32,133 nucleotides of DNA from a virus. This document shows positions 8,901 through 15,956 of the stretch, one piece after another. The stretch is from positions 1 through 32,133 of the IMG/VR virus record IMGVR_UViG_3300021957_000166, one strand, 5' to 3'. The notes beneath the pieces are model-generated. The model ran no database searches, had not been told where the DNA came from, and saw nothing but the letters and a program-made list of their open reading frames with translations. Both the position numbers and the translations under genes were made by a program. Numbering within the stretch: the first letter of the stretch is position 1; the number at the start of each line of letters is the position of its first letter.

Positions 8901-10692
8901 ACTGAATTTCTTCTGCCTGATTAATAGACATTCCGCCATCCAATGCTTGCTTATAAGATTGTTCTGCTAAGTTTGTTGCAAACAAAGTTCCCTGAGCAAC
9001 CATAGCAGATGCTGTTGTCGCTTTCATTGGTATTTTAGACATAAAATTAACAACCTTAGCTCCTTTATCAGTTAAAGACAACGCACCGCCTATACCGGTT
9101 CCGACATTACCAACTCCTTTTGTGAGGGCTATTTGAAACATCATATCTGTTACAATCCCTGTTCCTTGTATAATCATTCCTGCCGTGGAAAATGATGTCC
9201 CCTTTACTCCTTTGGATAGCACTTCTTTTTGAATATAATTCAATTCACTTGGAGTTAATACATTAGTAACTCTTATTCCTAAGTCTTTATCATATACTTG
9301 ACCTTTATCATCAACCAAATATGTAGTTCCGTCTACATCTTTTTCCTTACCACTTGCGTAAGTGTATCGCATGAAGTCTTCTCTTTCTAGTTCGGTTTCA
9401 GCTTGATTCATTCTTACTTCATCAGCAACGCTATCTAATCCAAAAAAGTCATACGTTCCAGCACTAAAAGAACTCAATCTGTCTTCTAAAGACCTATATC
9501 CTTGTTTAAAAGCCTGACCAACCCCTTTAACCTCTCCATTTTTCATGTCTTGATAAAGCTCTTCGTTTGCTACGTCTCTTTCTTTTAACTTGGATGTGAT
9601 TATTGGAAAGTCTTTTTCTATGAATTCACTTAATTGTTTGTCATCTACACCTGAACTAAATGAAATTTCTACACCATCAAAAGATGGATGCCTTCCTTTG
9701 TTTTTTAATTGATAGTTTACAATTTGAGACTCAACGTTTCTCTCTACTTGTTTGTTTATGTAGTTTGTTAGGTATTGTAATTTTAATCTTTCTGCTGCAA
9801 GCGAGGGGTTATAGTTTCCTGAAAAATCATAAGACCTTCCGTCTTCAGAAATAGTTTCATCCTCTAAAAGCCTTAAATACTCCTCTTTATATCCTTGCTC
9901 ATTTAAATACCCATCAAAGTCTTTAATTTTAAAGCCCTTTACCTTCTTAAGGTCTTGAACATCATACATTGTCGATACCTCTGTATCTTCAAAACCTGTT
10001 GGCGCAAATTCATCTTCGGGATTAGAAACAAACTCAACTAAATCAGATTTATTTGTATAAGAATAAGGGTTATTTAAATCACCTTTATCTATTATTGATT
10101 GGTATTCTTCAGGGGTTTTTACAGATAATTCTTGTATTTTTTTAATGGATGTTTTACCTCCCTTAATGGCATTATCTATTTCTTTTTCTGTTATAATTTC
10201 GTTTTCAAGTGCTTTTTGAATATTGTAATCAGATAGTATTTTTTGCTTTAACTCAGGATTAATTTGCCTTTGACTTCTAGACATCATTCTAGCCCTAATA
10301 GAGTTTGCGGATTCAAAAGCGTATGGCTCTGATTCTATTGCGTCTAGCTCTTTAAAATCATCTTGCAAGTACTCATAAGGTTGTTCTTCAGATTCATCTA
10401 TTTCCTCTAAAAAATCCGAAGAGCCAGGACTTGTTTCCGTTTCGATAGTGGATTCCGTAACTTCCTCTACTACATCTGAAGGAGTAACGACTTGATTTTT
10501 TTTTTCACCAAACCCCACTAATATAGAAAAATCAGATATATCTTTTGCGTATCCTTTTGATTTGACATACTCAAAATTATCATTTAAAACCTCATTATCC
10601 GAAGATATCAGTTGCTGAAATTCCTCTATAGATTTGCTATACCCCTTTGATTTAGCTCTCTCGTATAAATCTTGTAATACTTCTTGATCCAT
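2968..10692 (-). CDS. Giant internal virion / ejection-type protein, 2574 aa
   Basis: The largest gene in the window. The N-terminus has two copies of a roughly 27-residue helical motif (YERAKSKGYSKSIEEF, then FEYVKSKGYAKDISDF). Hydrophobic, Gly/Ala-rich segments lie around residues 500-545, 605-620 and 706-726, with another near 2335-2360 (MSMYVMLLRYLNG) followed by an acidic run. In between are long Lys/Glu-rich helical regions, a VEEE repeat near 870-890, and a Thr/Glu/Asp-rich linker near 1279-1348. I see no polymerase DxDGD motif and no clear transglycosylase or protease signature. It is the last and longest of three genes after the tail genes, the place occupied by T7 gp16. A role as an ejected, membrane-interacting virion protein is an inference from size, hydrophobic patches and position. 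Its linker overlaps a nested ORF in another frame. Confidence 0.8.
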   Translation of the reverse strand: MDQEVLQDLYERAKSKGYSKSIEEFQQLISSDNEVLNDNFEYVKSKGYAKDISDFSILVGFGEKKNQVVTPSDVVEEVTESTIETETSPGSSDFLEEIDESEEQPYEYLQDDFKELDAIESEPYAFESANSIRARMMSRSQRQINPELKQKILSDYNIQKALENEIITEKEIDNAIKGGKTSIKKIQELSVKTPEEYQSIIDKGDLNNPYSYTNKSDLVEFVSNPEDEFAPTGFEDTEVSTMYDVQDLKKVKGFKIKDFDGYLNEQGYKEEYLRLLEDETISEDGRSYDFSGNYNPSLAAERLKLQYLTNYINKQVERNVESQIVNYQLKNKGRHPSFDGVEISFSSGVDDKQLSEFIEKDFPIITSKLKERDVANEELYQDMKNGEVKGVGQAFKQGYRSLEDRLSSFSAGTYDFFGLDSVADEVRMNQAETELEREDFMRYTYASGKEKDVDGTTYLVDDKGQVYDKDLGIRVTNVLTPSELNYIQKEVLSKGVKGTSFSTAGMIIQGTGIVTDMMFQIALTKGVGNVGTGIGGALSLTDKGAKVVNFMSKIPMKATTASAMVAQGTLFATNLAEQSYKQALDGGMSINQAEEIQSIAGSQGLVLGVLTAPLSTQTYAMDKIFGKNANNVLLKGALEAYEKAGAKGAKAYWTKAGLKAERYLLESGKEVFQENVQQVGQAYVIGDNVNEFAKKEIMANTISGDEFINTTILSAAAGFFMPFAGNMSSNIKTNYNKRFRPGVAAVDKMNALYNLSKDVDKTTKLLNSQVTKRIYTEEQVKRILSDIEVYRETINKIPKGLNAETSLGVMSVISEINKLKAERDGLDVDVFTDKVQEIDDKIAFLKNAIIQITRSGAKKVVADKRPIGEEEIVEEEVVEEEAVEEEVFDLSDLESDIEKADKEGTLLDNLDKKGYSNGKEGMIRVDKENQNTLVFETNDEIIELGRKDEIGDNTLASVDITLMPPEGVDVAPVGTTKKVKPISKKKSKQEEEVRTLDVFTVDGVDYTITGRRRDKKGKAVVRVKEVESGLDRRLVGEKAERILKDEALRREKKPQEIKLTVEGKETVKPVVKKKSKKEAQEEYDKKTLAEIEAMEKQSEEDVAAFEEMVVEEAASKSSDRDVVQVGENIFQVTKKKDGSFTVSQMRDDGKLIPVKDESSRKKPIGVFKSKKSNEERRAITEAERLINEFKSQEQDKILDFLDKAISATSSNGRAFDATLGIPMFAANNSLKIVRASYKAGKTILQAIQDALESLRSQGYNPNEYTYKQYVFNQLNNKKDAIQKPSTEEQVLPDDAGSKEEGGDSEVGLQQVREGDTQQVTTDTQVEEGKTETDTTSDTTAEADTEQVTEPTSTEEGMSVKKSPSVNKILGRKRTKVTVDEYSALKTQIKLEARAAKGAVQDLKKKRKAVNAVIKLFSDKRKGVISPQKLQVVLNKSERTNFYSEKSVDEFLNYMEKVFSDADFANDIDIANKLKTRATKKLNSGKLGDNGNLNGAVSQIILAPVTDFTPSQLKSYNEFLQKIAKRDKKTKLDRELIQEANDLLNSITPKAETEQALAKIEKQKESDKKVVNKILNPEVSGETIIEENSDFIQNKLDALDSGTLEILVDKVNAAENESNSELVQELNDYAENRQKLINNTTKKSRNVKLNNLSKISLEQSVGPRTLKGLNKGQLAMLTGKELSQLDVYLDNMSEGFYTHFTNNIAQKIAANDRSNNMKPILDKMFTAKGKFSTMRQYAAASVKNGLGKVGFGSSIAAKQVGIRGQMIRSNPLSVMDQMFGNYKNNTIYENSIRPTAQAHARFKNWINGQIDIIDAIESLISPTRKEGINQSVKRRFELTTYLLQLEYESNPNKKGTNPAIKFIEDTIARYNSDKKASKYNENSIGILKKIAKEYSEDGQISLKKMDDAMSTKTKKALNLLQGVYSGLGELQSYATRIVRGNELDLVNNYVHHKADYKGEERDDANFQNAINFLSLKPGTKSSTSFARSGATAIDFDPITTALRATRNTGMDYFMSNEISTTRQSMAALKNMTKNDESKTDEQQDQLNEAVLDLNKIYSEALNNVVTNNMSSTVLGGRLLNNARTLGYYSTLASVPRAGAEYASNLAFAALSAPGEFAIGSTTYAKLSMTNKGRMIIENVFSTQNTKLYSDDQLGGSKSDSQGVSKKKSSPKAKGNVGQTVEYVIRNTGVKHVPKVVSKIGETLVTKPDQYISRPLWFGTFAKTFKAETGSKVDFDKIADNDSDYMNKYKDAIQKATSKADNNVTMAATSNDPFSSVLKNQAQDREGMMNFYRMVNGYMSRFSLNEYATARQAVASIAGQGQLGVVRGASTLAGVGVRMSMYVMLLRYLNGVMFGMLGIGDDDDTDYEELGIRQAVGAATSLISRGVSGNIPMIPLNFVIESLNKEYGYEVGLRSEEKYNGLEHGLVYATINPSNAAKNLEEATLLQLSGPFNPYAKTFLRASKLGIRAATNKTEESRQDNLNKLFSSRTGIEIANMFGGVPFYRDVRKGFLEEEFKEGETIKPFTLEELKFYDIKEYNRLIKLKEFEKKNKAPKSIDELNIERELKALEKELEEL
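6651..6857 (-). CDS. Nested (overprinted) small basic protein with MPFKSxAQR start, 68 aa
   Basis: This ORF lies wholly inside the 2574-aa gene, on the same strand but in another frame. Its N-terminus MPFKSQAQRSK, followed by W and a K-E-T element (KWDCNKFEKET), matches a small phage protein type that I know as MPFKSxAQRR...W..ET. The product is very basic: 21 Lys/Arg against 5 Asp/Glu in 68 residues. The ATG is preceded by an A-rich context (AATAATAAAAAAG) like other starts here. By hand count, bases 6661-6840 are about 52% GC, against about 32% in the nearby block 6541-6600. The enclosing frame is a low-complexity Thr/Glu/Asp linker there, as expected if the nested frame is the constrained one. 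Function of the family is unknown to me. Expression is inferred. Confidence 0.65.
   Translation of the reverse strand: MPFKSQAQRSKCYQMMQEAKKRGETPKWDCNKFEKETLSKSLPTRKSKKVKRKPIQLATRLRRQILNK
8033..8091 (-). repeat. 15-bp tandem repeat encoding VEEE units
   Basis: Near-identical 15-bp units (TTCTTCTTCTACARY on the + strand) are repeated about four times. On the coding strand they give a run of x-V-E-E-E pentapeptides in the 2574-aa protein. The result is a highly acidic, probably disordered spacer. Slippage at such a repeat would change the protein in steps of five residues without breaking the frame. Confidence 0.75.
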
Positions 10693-10697
10693 TGGTT

Positions 10698-12641
10698 TTA
10701 TTTAGTTTTGTAATCTACACTAGATGATGATGTTCCTTGCACTTGTTGTCCGCTTAGCACTCTATCTATATTCCCCATTAACCACTCGTAGTTTTCTGAT
10801 TCCGACCCTTCATTGGAATATTTTACTCCATCTATAGTTATACTTATCTCATCATCTGTAGTCATACCAATATCTCTTTGACCTACTCTTATATTAGGTA
10901 TATCTTCATAATTTGCACGAGCTTTATCAACTATAACTTGAGCTTGAGATACCATCTGCTTTTCATCAGCCTGTTTAATATATTGAGAAGCATATATAAT
11001 TTGCTCTTCTTTATCTTTACCAATAGCTAATCTTCCTAAACCTTGATATCTTTTTCTAGGTTTTTCAAAGCCTTCAAATTCGACTACTTTTTCACTAAGA
11101 AGTGCGCCTCCTTCCTTGTAAGCAGATTGATTAGCATATTCTTCTGCACCTTGACCTAATATAGTGGAAGTTAGCAACTTACCTATATCAACAGCCGAAC
11201 TACTTCCTCCAAGTGGAATAGGTGCTGTTTTTGTTCCATCTATTTTAGTAAACACCAACTGCTCAACACTTTCTTTATCTTTTGGGTCTTTCGGAATAAT
11301 AGTAAAATCTCTTAAAATATCCGACTCTATTACTAAAGATTGTAAACTATCTCTGTTACCTTGTCCAACAACTTGATCAATTAATTTATATGTGTTCAAG
11401 TTATTTTTTTCACCTGGGCTTGGAGTAGGGGATCTAAACGTAGTAATCTTGTCTCTTGCTACCAATTTTCTTTCCAATCCTGCATATATAGCTGATTTAT
11501 ATATTCTTTCAGAAGCCAACTTCGATTCCTCGGTTTCCTTCGGCATAAATACATTGCTCATTGGGTCTTTTACAACCATAGCGTACTTGTTATAAGTACC
11601 AGGTTCTGTTTCACCAGTTTCAGGGTCAAAGTAAGTATACTCAATTTGTTCATTTAAATCAATACCTTGGGCTTCTAGTGCTTCAACCTCGTTTGGGTTG
11701 ACAGGTATCTGTTCCATACCTGCAGGCATGTTATCCGCTAAAATACTCAGTCTTTGTTCTACAGTAGTTGTCCCTGATATAGCTGCTGTATCAATTAATC
11801 TTCCTATATCTGGGTTAAGTCTCATATCTTGCCAAAATACACCTGTGAACCCAGATGAATCTTTTACTACTTGATAGGCATTACTTATAGCTGTATCATC
11901 AGCCAATGCCTTGTTTATCTCGTCGTCCATATAAACTCTAGGTGCTTTTTGATTCTTTCCCTTTAAAAGAGTTGAAGCACCAATACCTGACATAGATGGA
12001 TCCACGATTGGATTATTGTTTTCATCTAAAACCAATTGCCTAGTGTTTGTAGCAGAATCGATTTTAGTTTTAAAAAGATTTAAATTAAGACTTCCGTTTT
12101 CAGAACTTACAATTTCGTATAAATTAGGATTCCCTAAAGTGGTTTGAAACTTTTGTATAGCAGCTTGAAAGGCTCCCGCTGTAGGCTTTATAAATTCCCC
12201 TGTTTTCTCATCTACGTATCCCTGTGCTTCTTTTATTGCTTGTTGAAAGTTAGCGTCATAATCTTTTAAATAAGAGGAAAGTATGTCATAACTTGAGCTT
12301 GCGTTTTGTCTAAATATAAGGTTGTCTGTAGGAGTCTGCATTCCTTTTTGAACCATTCTTTGATTGTCATACAGTCTATCTTGAGTGCTTTTTAAAGCTT
12401 CTAAAATAGCAGCGTCTACAGTTTTATTTCCTGTCATTCGCTCGCTTGCTAGTTTTTTTGCGTCTTGATAGGCTTTGGCTGTATCTGTTTTTAGTTTTAT
12501 TTCAGCATCATCTATTCCTTTTTTCCAAGATGCAACATCCTGCATCCCTTTAGTTATAGCAGAGAGTGTGGTAGTTGGATCACTTACACCTGTAAAACCT
12601 TTTTCTAATGCAATCCTAGTAGCGTCTAATTTATTACCCAT
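10698..12641 (-). CDS. Probable internal virion / ejection protein, 647 aa
   Basis: The protein has 647 residues, no signal peptide and no obvious transmembrane helix. It is largely helical at the N-terminus, with Lys/Ala/Gln-rich segments (KLKTDTAKAYQDAKKLASER). Mixed regions follow, and the C-terminus ends in a Gly/Ser/Gln stretch. I do not recognise a named domain. It overlaps the upstream 338-aa gene by 8 nt and ends 5 nt before the 2574-aa gene, so the three form a tight operon. By order and relative size it corresponds to T7 gp15, the middle ejection protein. A virion role is likely from position; the specific gp15-like role is inference. Confidence 0.65.
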   Translation of the reverse strand: MGNKLDATRIALEKGFTGVSDPTTTLSAITKGMQDVASWKKGIDDAEIKLKTDTAKAYQDAKKLASERMTGNKTVDAAILEALKSTQDRLYDNQRMVQKGMQTPTDNLIFRQNASSSYDILSSYLKDYDANFQQAIKEAQGYVDEKTGEFIKPTAGAFQAAIQKFQTTLGNPNLYEIVSSENGSLNLNLFKTKIDSATNTRQLVLDENNNPIVDPSMSGIGASTLLKGKNQKAPRVYMDDEINKALADDTAISNAYQVVKDSSGFTGVFWQDMRLNPDIGRLIDTAAISGTTTVEQRLSILADNMPAGMEQIPVNPNEVEALEAQGIDLNEQIEYTYFDPETGETEPGTYNKYAMVVKDPMSNVFMPKETEESKLASERIYKSAIYAGLERKLVARDKITTFRSPTPSPGEKNNLNTYKLIDQVVGQGNRDSLQSLVIESDILRDFTIIPKDPKDKESVEQLVFTKIDGTKTAPIPLGGSSSAVDIGKLLTSTILGQGAEEYANQSAYKEGGALLSEKVVEFEGFEKPRKRYQGLGRLAIGKDKEEQIIYASQYIKQADEKQMVSQAQVIVDKARANYEDIPNIRVGQRDIGMTTDDEISITIDGVKYSNEGSESENYEWLMGNIDRVLSGQQVQGTSSSSVDYKTK

Positions 12642-13650
12642 TATTAAACATATTATCCGTTAAATCCGTTAAATAATTTCCAGATTTAAAGCTATCTATA
12701 ACTTTATTAAAATCATATACAGCTTTTTCTTCTTCTTTTTTCTTTTGCTGATTAAAAAAATTAAATAACATTTCTTGTATAGATGTGTCTACAGGTGCAT
12801 TACTAACACCTGCAATACTTTCTCCTATGCTAATGCCATTATTACTAACACCTGCAATACCTTCTCCCATGCTAATGTCATTATTGGTATTAATACTTTC
12901 AGGCGAAGGAACAGACTCTGTCACATTACTTCTGTTAGAAACATCAATTGCTGAAATATCTCCTCTATTAAATTGTCTTACTTCTTTTCCTGTATATTTG
13001 GATATTTGAGACCTAGCTTCATCTATACTGATACCTTCTGATTCAGCTAAAGTCTCGGCCGCTTTATCTGCCGCCTTACCTTGAATAGACCCTGCCAATG
13101 AAACTCCTGTTTTTAGTGCACTAACACCTGCATCTATAAATGCACCTGTAGATTGTCCTCTCAACTCATCAGCTTGAGCTGTTAATGCATCAGCTTTTAA
13201 TCCTGCTGCTGCCGCTCTATCATCTTGAAGTGCTGCTATTTCTGATGCAGACCTTTCTCCTGCCTCAGCACGAGCCATATCTATATCTAATTTTTGCTTT
13301 GCAAACTTATCAGCTGTTGCTCCTAATGTAGCATCTTGAACTTGCTTAACTTTTCCTGAACCTGCCGCTACACCTCTTTGATCTCCTTCTTGAACAGCTT
13401 CTAATATTTGAGCTCCCATTACATTGCCTCTTTCTAGTTGCTTATCATATACATCTGTAGTAGCTCTAACTGCGTCATAAAAATTCTGCTCTAATTTAGC
13501 TACAGATTCTTTTTCTAGTTGATCTTGCTCTAATCTAAGTCTTCCTGACTCTCTAGCCGCTGTTTTTGCAGCATCACCTGCTAAAGCTCCTTTAGCGACT
13601 GAACCACCTATTGCGACTGTAGCTGCTGCTATTGTTGTAAATAGTCCCAT
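12634..13650 (-). CDS. Probable internal virion protein, T7 gp14-like architecture, 338 aa
   Basis: The N-terminus is hydrophobic and Ala/Gly-rich (GLFTTIAAATVAIGGSVAKG). A long Gln/Glu/Ala-rich coiled-coil region follows to about residue 165, then a second Ala/Gly-rich segment (GAFIDAGVSALKTGVSLAGS) and a low-complexity C-terminal part containing a 14-residue duplication. This hydrophobic, coiled-coil, hydrophobic layout resembles small ejection proteins such as T7 gp14 or P22 gp7/gp20, which leave the capsid and enter the cell envelope during infection. The gene follows the tail genes and is coupled to the 647-aa gene by an 8-nt overlap. Sequence identity with a known ejection protein is not something I can show, so the assignment rests on architecture and synteny. 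Confidence 0.65.
   Translation of the reverse strand: MGLFTTIAAATVAIGGSVAKGALAGDAAKTAARESGRLRLEQDQLEKESVAKLEQNFYDAVRATTDVYDKQLERGNVMGAQILEAVQEGDQRGVAAGSGKVKQVQDATLGATADKFAKQKLDIDMARAEAGERSASEIAALQDDRAAAAGLKADALTAQADELRGQSTGAFIDAGVSALKTGVSLAGSIQGKAADKAAETLAESEGISIDEARSQISKYTGKEVRQFNRGDISAIDVSNRSNVTESVPSPESINTNNDISMGEGIAGVSNNGISIGESIAGVSNAPVDTSIQEMLFNFFNQQKKKEEEKAVYDFNKVIDSFKSGNYLTDLTDNMFNNG
12800..12883 (-). repeat. Two tandem 42-bp repeats inside the 338-aa gene
   Basis: Units at 12800-12841 and 12842-12883 differ at only a few positions. They encode a duplicated 14-residue block, SMGEGIAGVSN and SIGESIAGVSN with flanking residues, in the low-complexity C-terminal part of the 338-aa protein. 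The in-frame duplication looks recent, judging from the near-identity of the DNA copies. Confidence 0.85.
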
Positions 13651-13651
13651 A

Positions 13652-14056
13652 TTATAATAATTTCATCATTTCTGCGTTATAAGTATCTGCCTTTGTATAT
13701 CCGTTTTCTTCATAATGTTTGGTAAGTGATTTTGATTTTAAAAGAGCATATGAATATTTACATCCAGATAACTTTAATGAATTCGTTAATACCCCTATTA
13801 AGAACACTAAAGCTTTTTTTCTTTTTCCTTTATTCTTATATTCAAAATTAGAAATAACCCAATCACACCAACCAACTTTTGAGTTTGTTACATACATGTA
13901 CCCTGCGCAAACAGGAGTTCCTTTGTCATATACTATAAATCCTCCCTCTCCATTATTTGGTAAAAAATCTTTTGGTGGAGCCGTCCATCTCCAGTCTTTC
14001 CACCACTTTACTAATATCGAATCATAATCTTCTGAATTTAATTTCCTTACCTCCAT
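13652..14056 (-). CDS. GNAT-like N-acetyltransferase, small
   Basis: Counted from the ATG at 14054-14056, the product has 134 residues. It begins MEVRKLNSEDYD, typical of GNAT proteins, followed by beta-strand segments (GFIVYDKGTPVCAGYMYV and VGWCDWVISN), a basic turn and helix (NKGKRKKALVFLI) where the acetyl-CoA loop should lie, and HYEENGY near the C-terminus as in motif B. The canonical Q/RxxGxG/A is not exact. The frame is open 22 codons further upstream, but that extension reads into the 625-aa gene and looks like chance; the shorter start lies just after a TAnnTTTG box and an A/T-rich leader. Similar short proteins occur among structural genes of flavobacterial phages, as I recall. The substrate is unknown; a role in the virion or in modifying a host component is possible. 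Confidence 0.7.
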   Translation of the reverse strand: MEVRKLNSEDYDSILVKWWKDWRWTAPPKDFLPNNGEGGFIVYDKGTPVCAGYMYVTNSKVGWCDWVISNFEYKNKGKRKKALVFLIGVLTNSLKLSGCKYSYALLKSKSLTKHYEENGYTKADTYNAEMMKLL

Positions 14057-14061
14057 TAAAA

Positions 14062-14069
14062 CAAAGATA
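14062..14069 (-). promoter_or_regulatory. TAnnTTTG -7-like box before the acetyltransferase gene
   Basis: On the - strand the sequence reads TATCTTTG, five nt before the ATG at 14056. A weak TTTA lies about 20 nt further upstream in the -33 position. If used, transcription would begin at or very near the start codon, giving a leaderless or almost leaderless mRNA. The motif is short and the region AT-rich, so chance cannot be excluded. Confidence 0.35.
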
Positions 14070-14075
14070 CAAAAA

Positions 14076-15953
14076 CTAAGGATTACTTTTAAATACATCT
14101 GAATCAACAGTAAAAAGCTCAACAGATTCTGTGTTGTTATTTGTTAATTTAAACTGTAAGAAATAACCTAATGTACCATAAGACTCTGCAACGCTGTTTT
14201 TTACATATAAAATGTAGCTTGAAGGCACGGCTGTTAAAATCAAAGGATTACTTATTGTTATAGTTTTTCTATCCACGCTTATCGATGTTATTGCGCCTAT
14301 CTCTTCTATAACTCCTGCATCATTATAATACGCTACATCTCCAATACTTAACATTGAATCTATAGAAAAAACAAAGGTTAAAGTAATTGGATTTGGTCCA
14401 ACGCCTGATGTTGAGTCAAAAGTTCCTATTCCTTGTGCAGATCTAAGCTCTAAATTATCAGAACCTTCTATTCTTCTTATGTAAGCAAAATAAGCTCCTT
14501 CTTTTAAAACAAAATAAGAAGCAGGCATAAATCCAGTCCCTAAATCAGAAAGAACATCACAGTCCCAAGCATCATCACTTTCAAGTTCAATGGTTTTAAA
14601 TACTTTAGTTGTTGTTGGCTCTTGATTAAAAACGCCTGTTATTGTTGAAGGATAATCTAAACCATAGTAATTATTTCTTCTTTCATTAGTGTTGTGCCTA
14701 TAAAGGTTTCCGTTTTTAAACGTATAAAGATATTGATTCATTCCTAATATAAAATCAGGCTCATAACTATAGAAAGAAGGCCATCCATTGACAGATTCAC
14801 TAAAAGTCAAAGTGTAAGATTTTAAATTAGAGCCTTCACTTTCATCAAATATTGGCTGATAACACCCTTCAACAGGTGCGTATATTTTAGTTCCAATAAT
14901 TAATGGCTGGTAATAATCATACGGAGAAAAATCTGCAGGCTCCTCAAAAGCATAAAATACAGAACCATCTAAGTTTAAAACAATATTTTGATAAGAATCT
15001 ATTCCGTCATACGAAGTAAAATCTCCTTGTATGTAAATTTTATTTTCCCATATTATGGTAGATAAATAAGTAGAACCATTAAATCCTGTTCCAAAATTAG
15101 CAGAAGTATCTATAGAGCCATCTTCATTAATCTTAACAATATATCCAAAAGAAACATCGTTATATCTAGTAAGGTTCCCTGTTACATAAAAAGAAGTTTC
15201 GTCTGCGTATCTAAAAAAATAATTAGGATAACATGTCTGATCATTATTTATACATCTGTATGGAAATATCCCTGTTCCTCCATCAAAAGAAGGGTCTAAT
15301 GCTCCTGTAGAGGTTAATTTTGTTATTCCAGGGGAAGTTGCTACCCCATTAAATGTATTCCAATACCCTAAACAAAACATTGAGTTGTCAGGGTTTATTA
15401 AAACATCAGTTCCTGTGCTACTACCACCTGAAAAACCTGAACCAATCGCAAAACTAGGGTCTATTGTTCCATTAGACAACAATCTAGCAATACGACTAGA
15501 CGGTGTGCCATTAAAATTATTAAACAATCCTACTATAACTATTGACCCATTAGAGTCTACTTTAGACCCTTGAGTGTAATCATTAAATCCTGTTCCAATA
15601 TTTTGAGAAAAAGCCAAGTCTATAGAGCCATCAGGGTTTAATCTTGTTACTTTATTTTGAGAGACTCCATCAAATGAAGTAAAAAATCCTGTGCATATTA
15701 TTTTTCCATCATCTTGTATCGTAATGCTTTCTCCTGAGTACAATATTTGATTAAATCCAGTTCCAATATCAAAAGCAGTATCAACACTTAAATCCTCATT
15801 TAACTTTATTAATCCAGAATATGGATAATCAGTTTCTCCATTTGTAAACGTATTAAAATTACCATAATAATATGTGGTATTAGCTTTAAAAACAATATCT
15901 ACCATGTAAAAATTTACTGGTAACCATCCGTAACATAAATTATCTTCAGCCAT
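14076..15953 (-). CDS. Delta-60-repeat beta-propeller tail adhesin
   Basis: The 625-residue protein carries about six copies of the delta-60 repeat, in the pattern h-x-+-L-N-x-D-G-S-h-D-x-x-F-x-x-G-T-G-F. The copies start near residues 48, 102, 155, 210, 272 and 324, about 53 residues apart. Each repeat forms a propeller blade; this domain is common in secreted Bacteroidota proteins. After residue 380 comes a different region with beta-rich segments, ending in a module (NSVAESYGTLGYFLQFKL) that I associate with structural proteins of flavobacterial phages. There is no signal peptide, so export is through the virion. Next to the Cys-rich repeat protein and the gp10-like protein, it is best explained as a tail-tip or fibre protein that binds the host surface. 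The repeats are seen; the receptor role is inferred. Confidence 0.8.
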   Translation of the reverse strand: MAEDNLCYGWLPVNFYMVDIVFKANTTYYYGNFNTFTNGETDYPYSGLIKLNEDLSVDTAFDIGTGFNQILYSGESITIQDDGKIICTGFFTSFDGVSQNKVTRLNPDGSIDLAFSQNIGTGFNDYTQGSKVDSNGSIVIVGLFNNFNGTPSSRIARLLSNGTIDPSFAIGSGFSGGSSTGTDVLINPDNSMFCLGYWNTFNGVATSPGITKLTSTGALDPSFDGGTGIFPYRCINNDQTCYPNYFFRYADETSFYVTGNLTRYNDVSFGYIVKINEDGSIDTSANFGTGFNGSTYLSTIIWENKIYIQGDFTSYDGIDSYQNIVLNLDGSVFYAFEEPADFSPYDYYQPLIIGTKIYAPVEGCYQPIFDESEGSNLKSYTLTFSESVNGWPSFYSYEPDFILGMNQYLYTFKNGNLYRHNTNERRNNYYGLDYPSTITGVFNQEPTTTKVFKTIELESDDAWDCDVLSDLGTGFMPASYFVLKEGAYFAYIRRIEGSDNLELRSAQGIGTFDSTSGVGPNPITLTFVFSIDSMLSIGDVAYYNDAGVIEEIGAITSISVDRKTITISNPLILTAVPSSYILYVKNSVAESYGTLGYFLQFKLTNNNTESVELFTVDSDVFKSNP

Positions 15954-15956
15954 ATT

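Noticed and set aside
2968-10692. The giant gene as the crAss-like virion RNA polymerase
   Set aside because: Size would fit, but no DxDGD catalytic motif or other polymerase signature was found.
13719-14027. A 102-codon + strand ORF opposite the acetyltransferase gene
   Set aside because: Antisense to a gene with recognisable GNAT-like features; no independent support.
14057-14122. 22-codon N-terminal extension of the acetyltransferase
   Set aside because: It overlaps the end of the 625-aa gene, is hydrophobic and unlike a GNAT N-terminus, and the inner ATG has a better start context.
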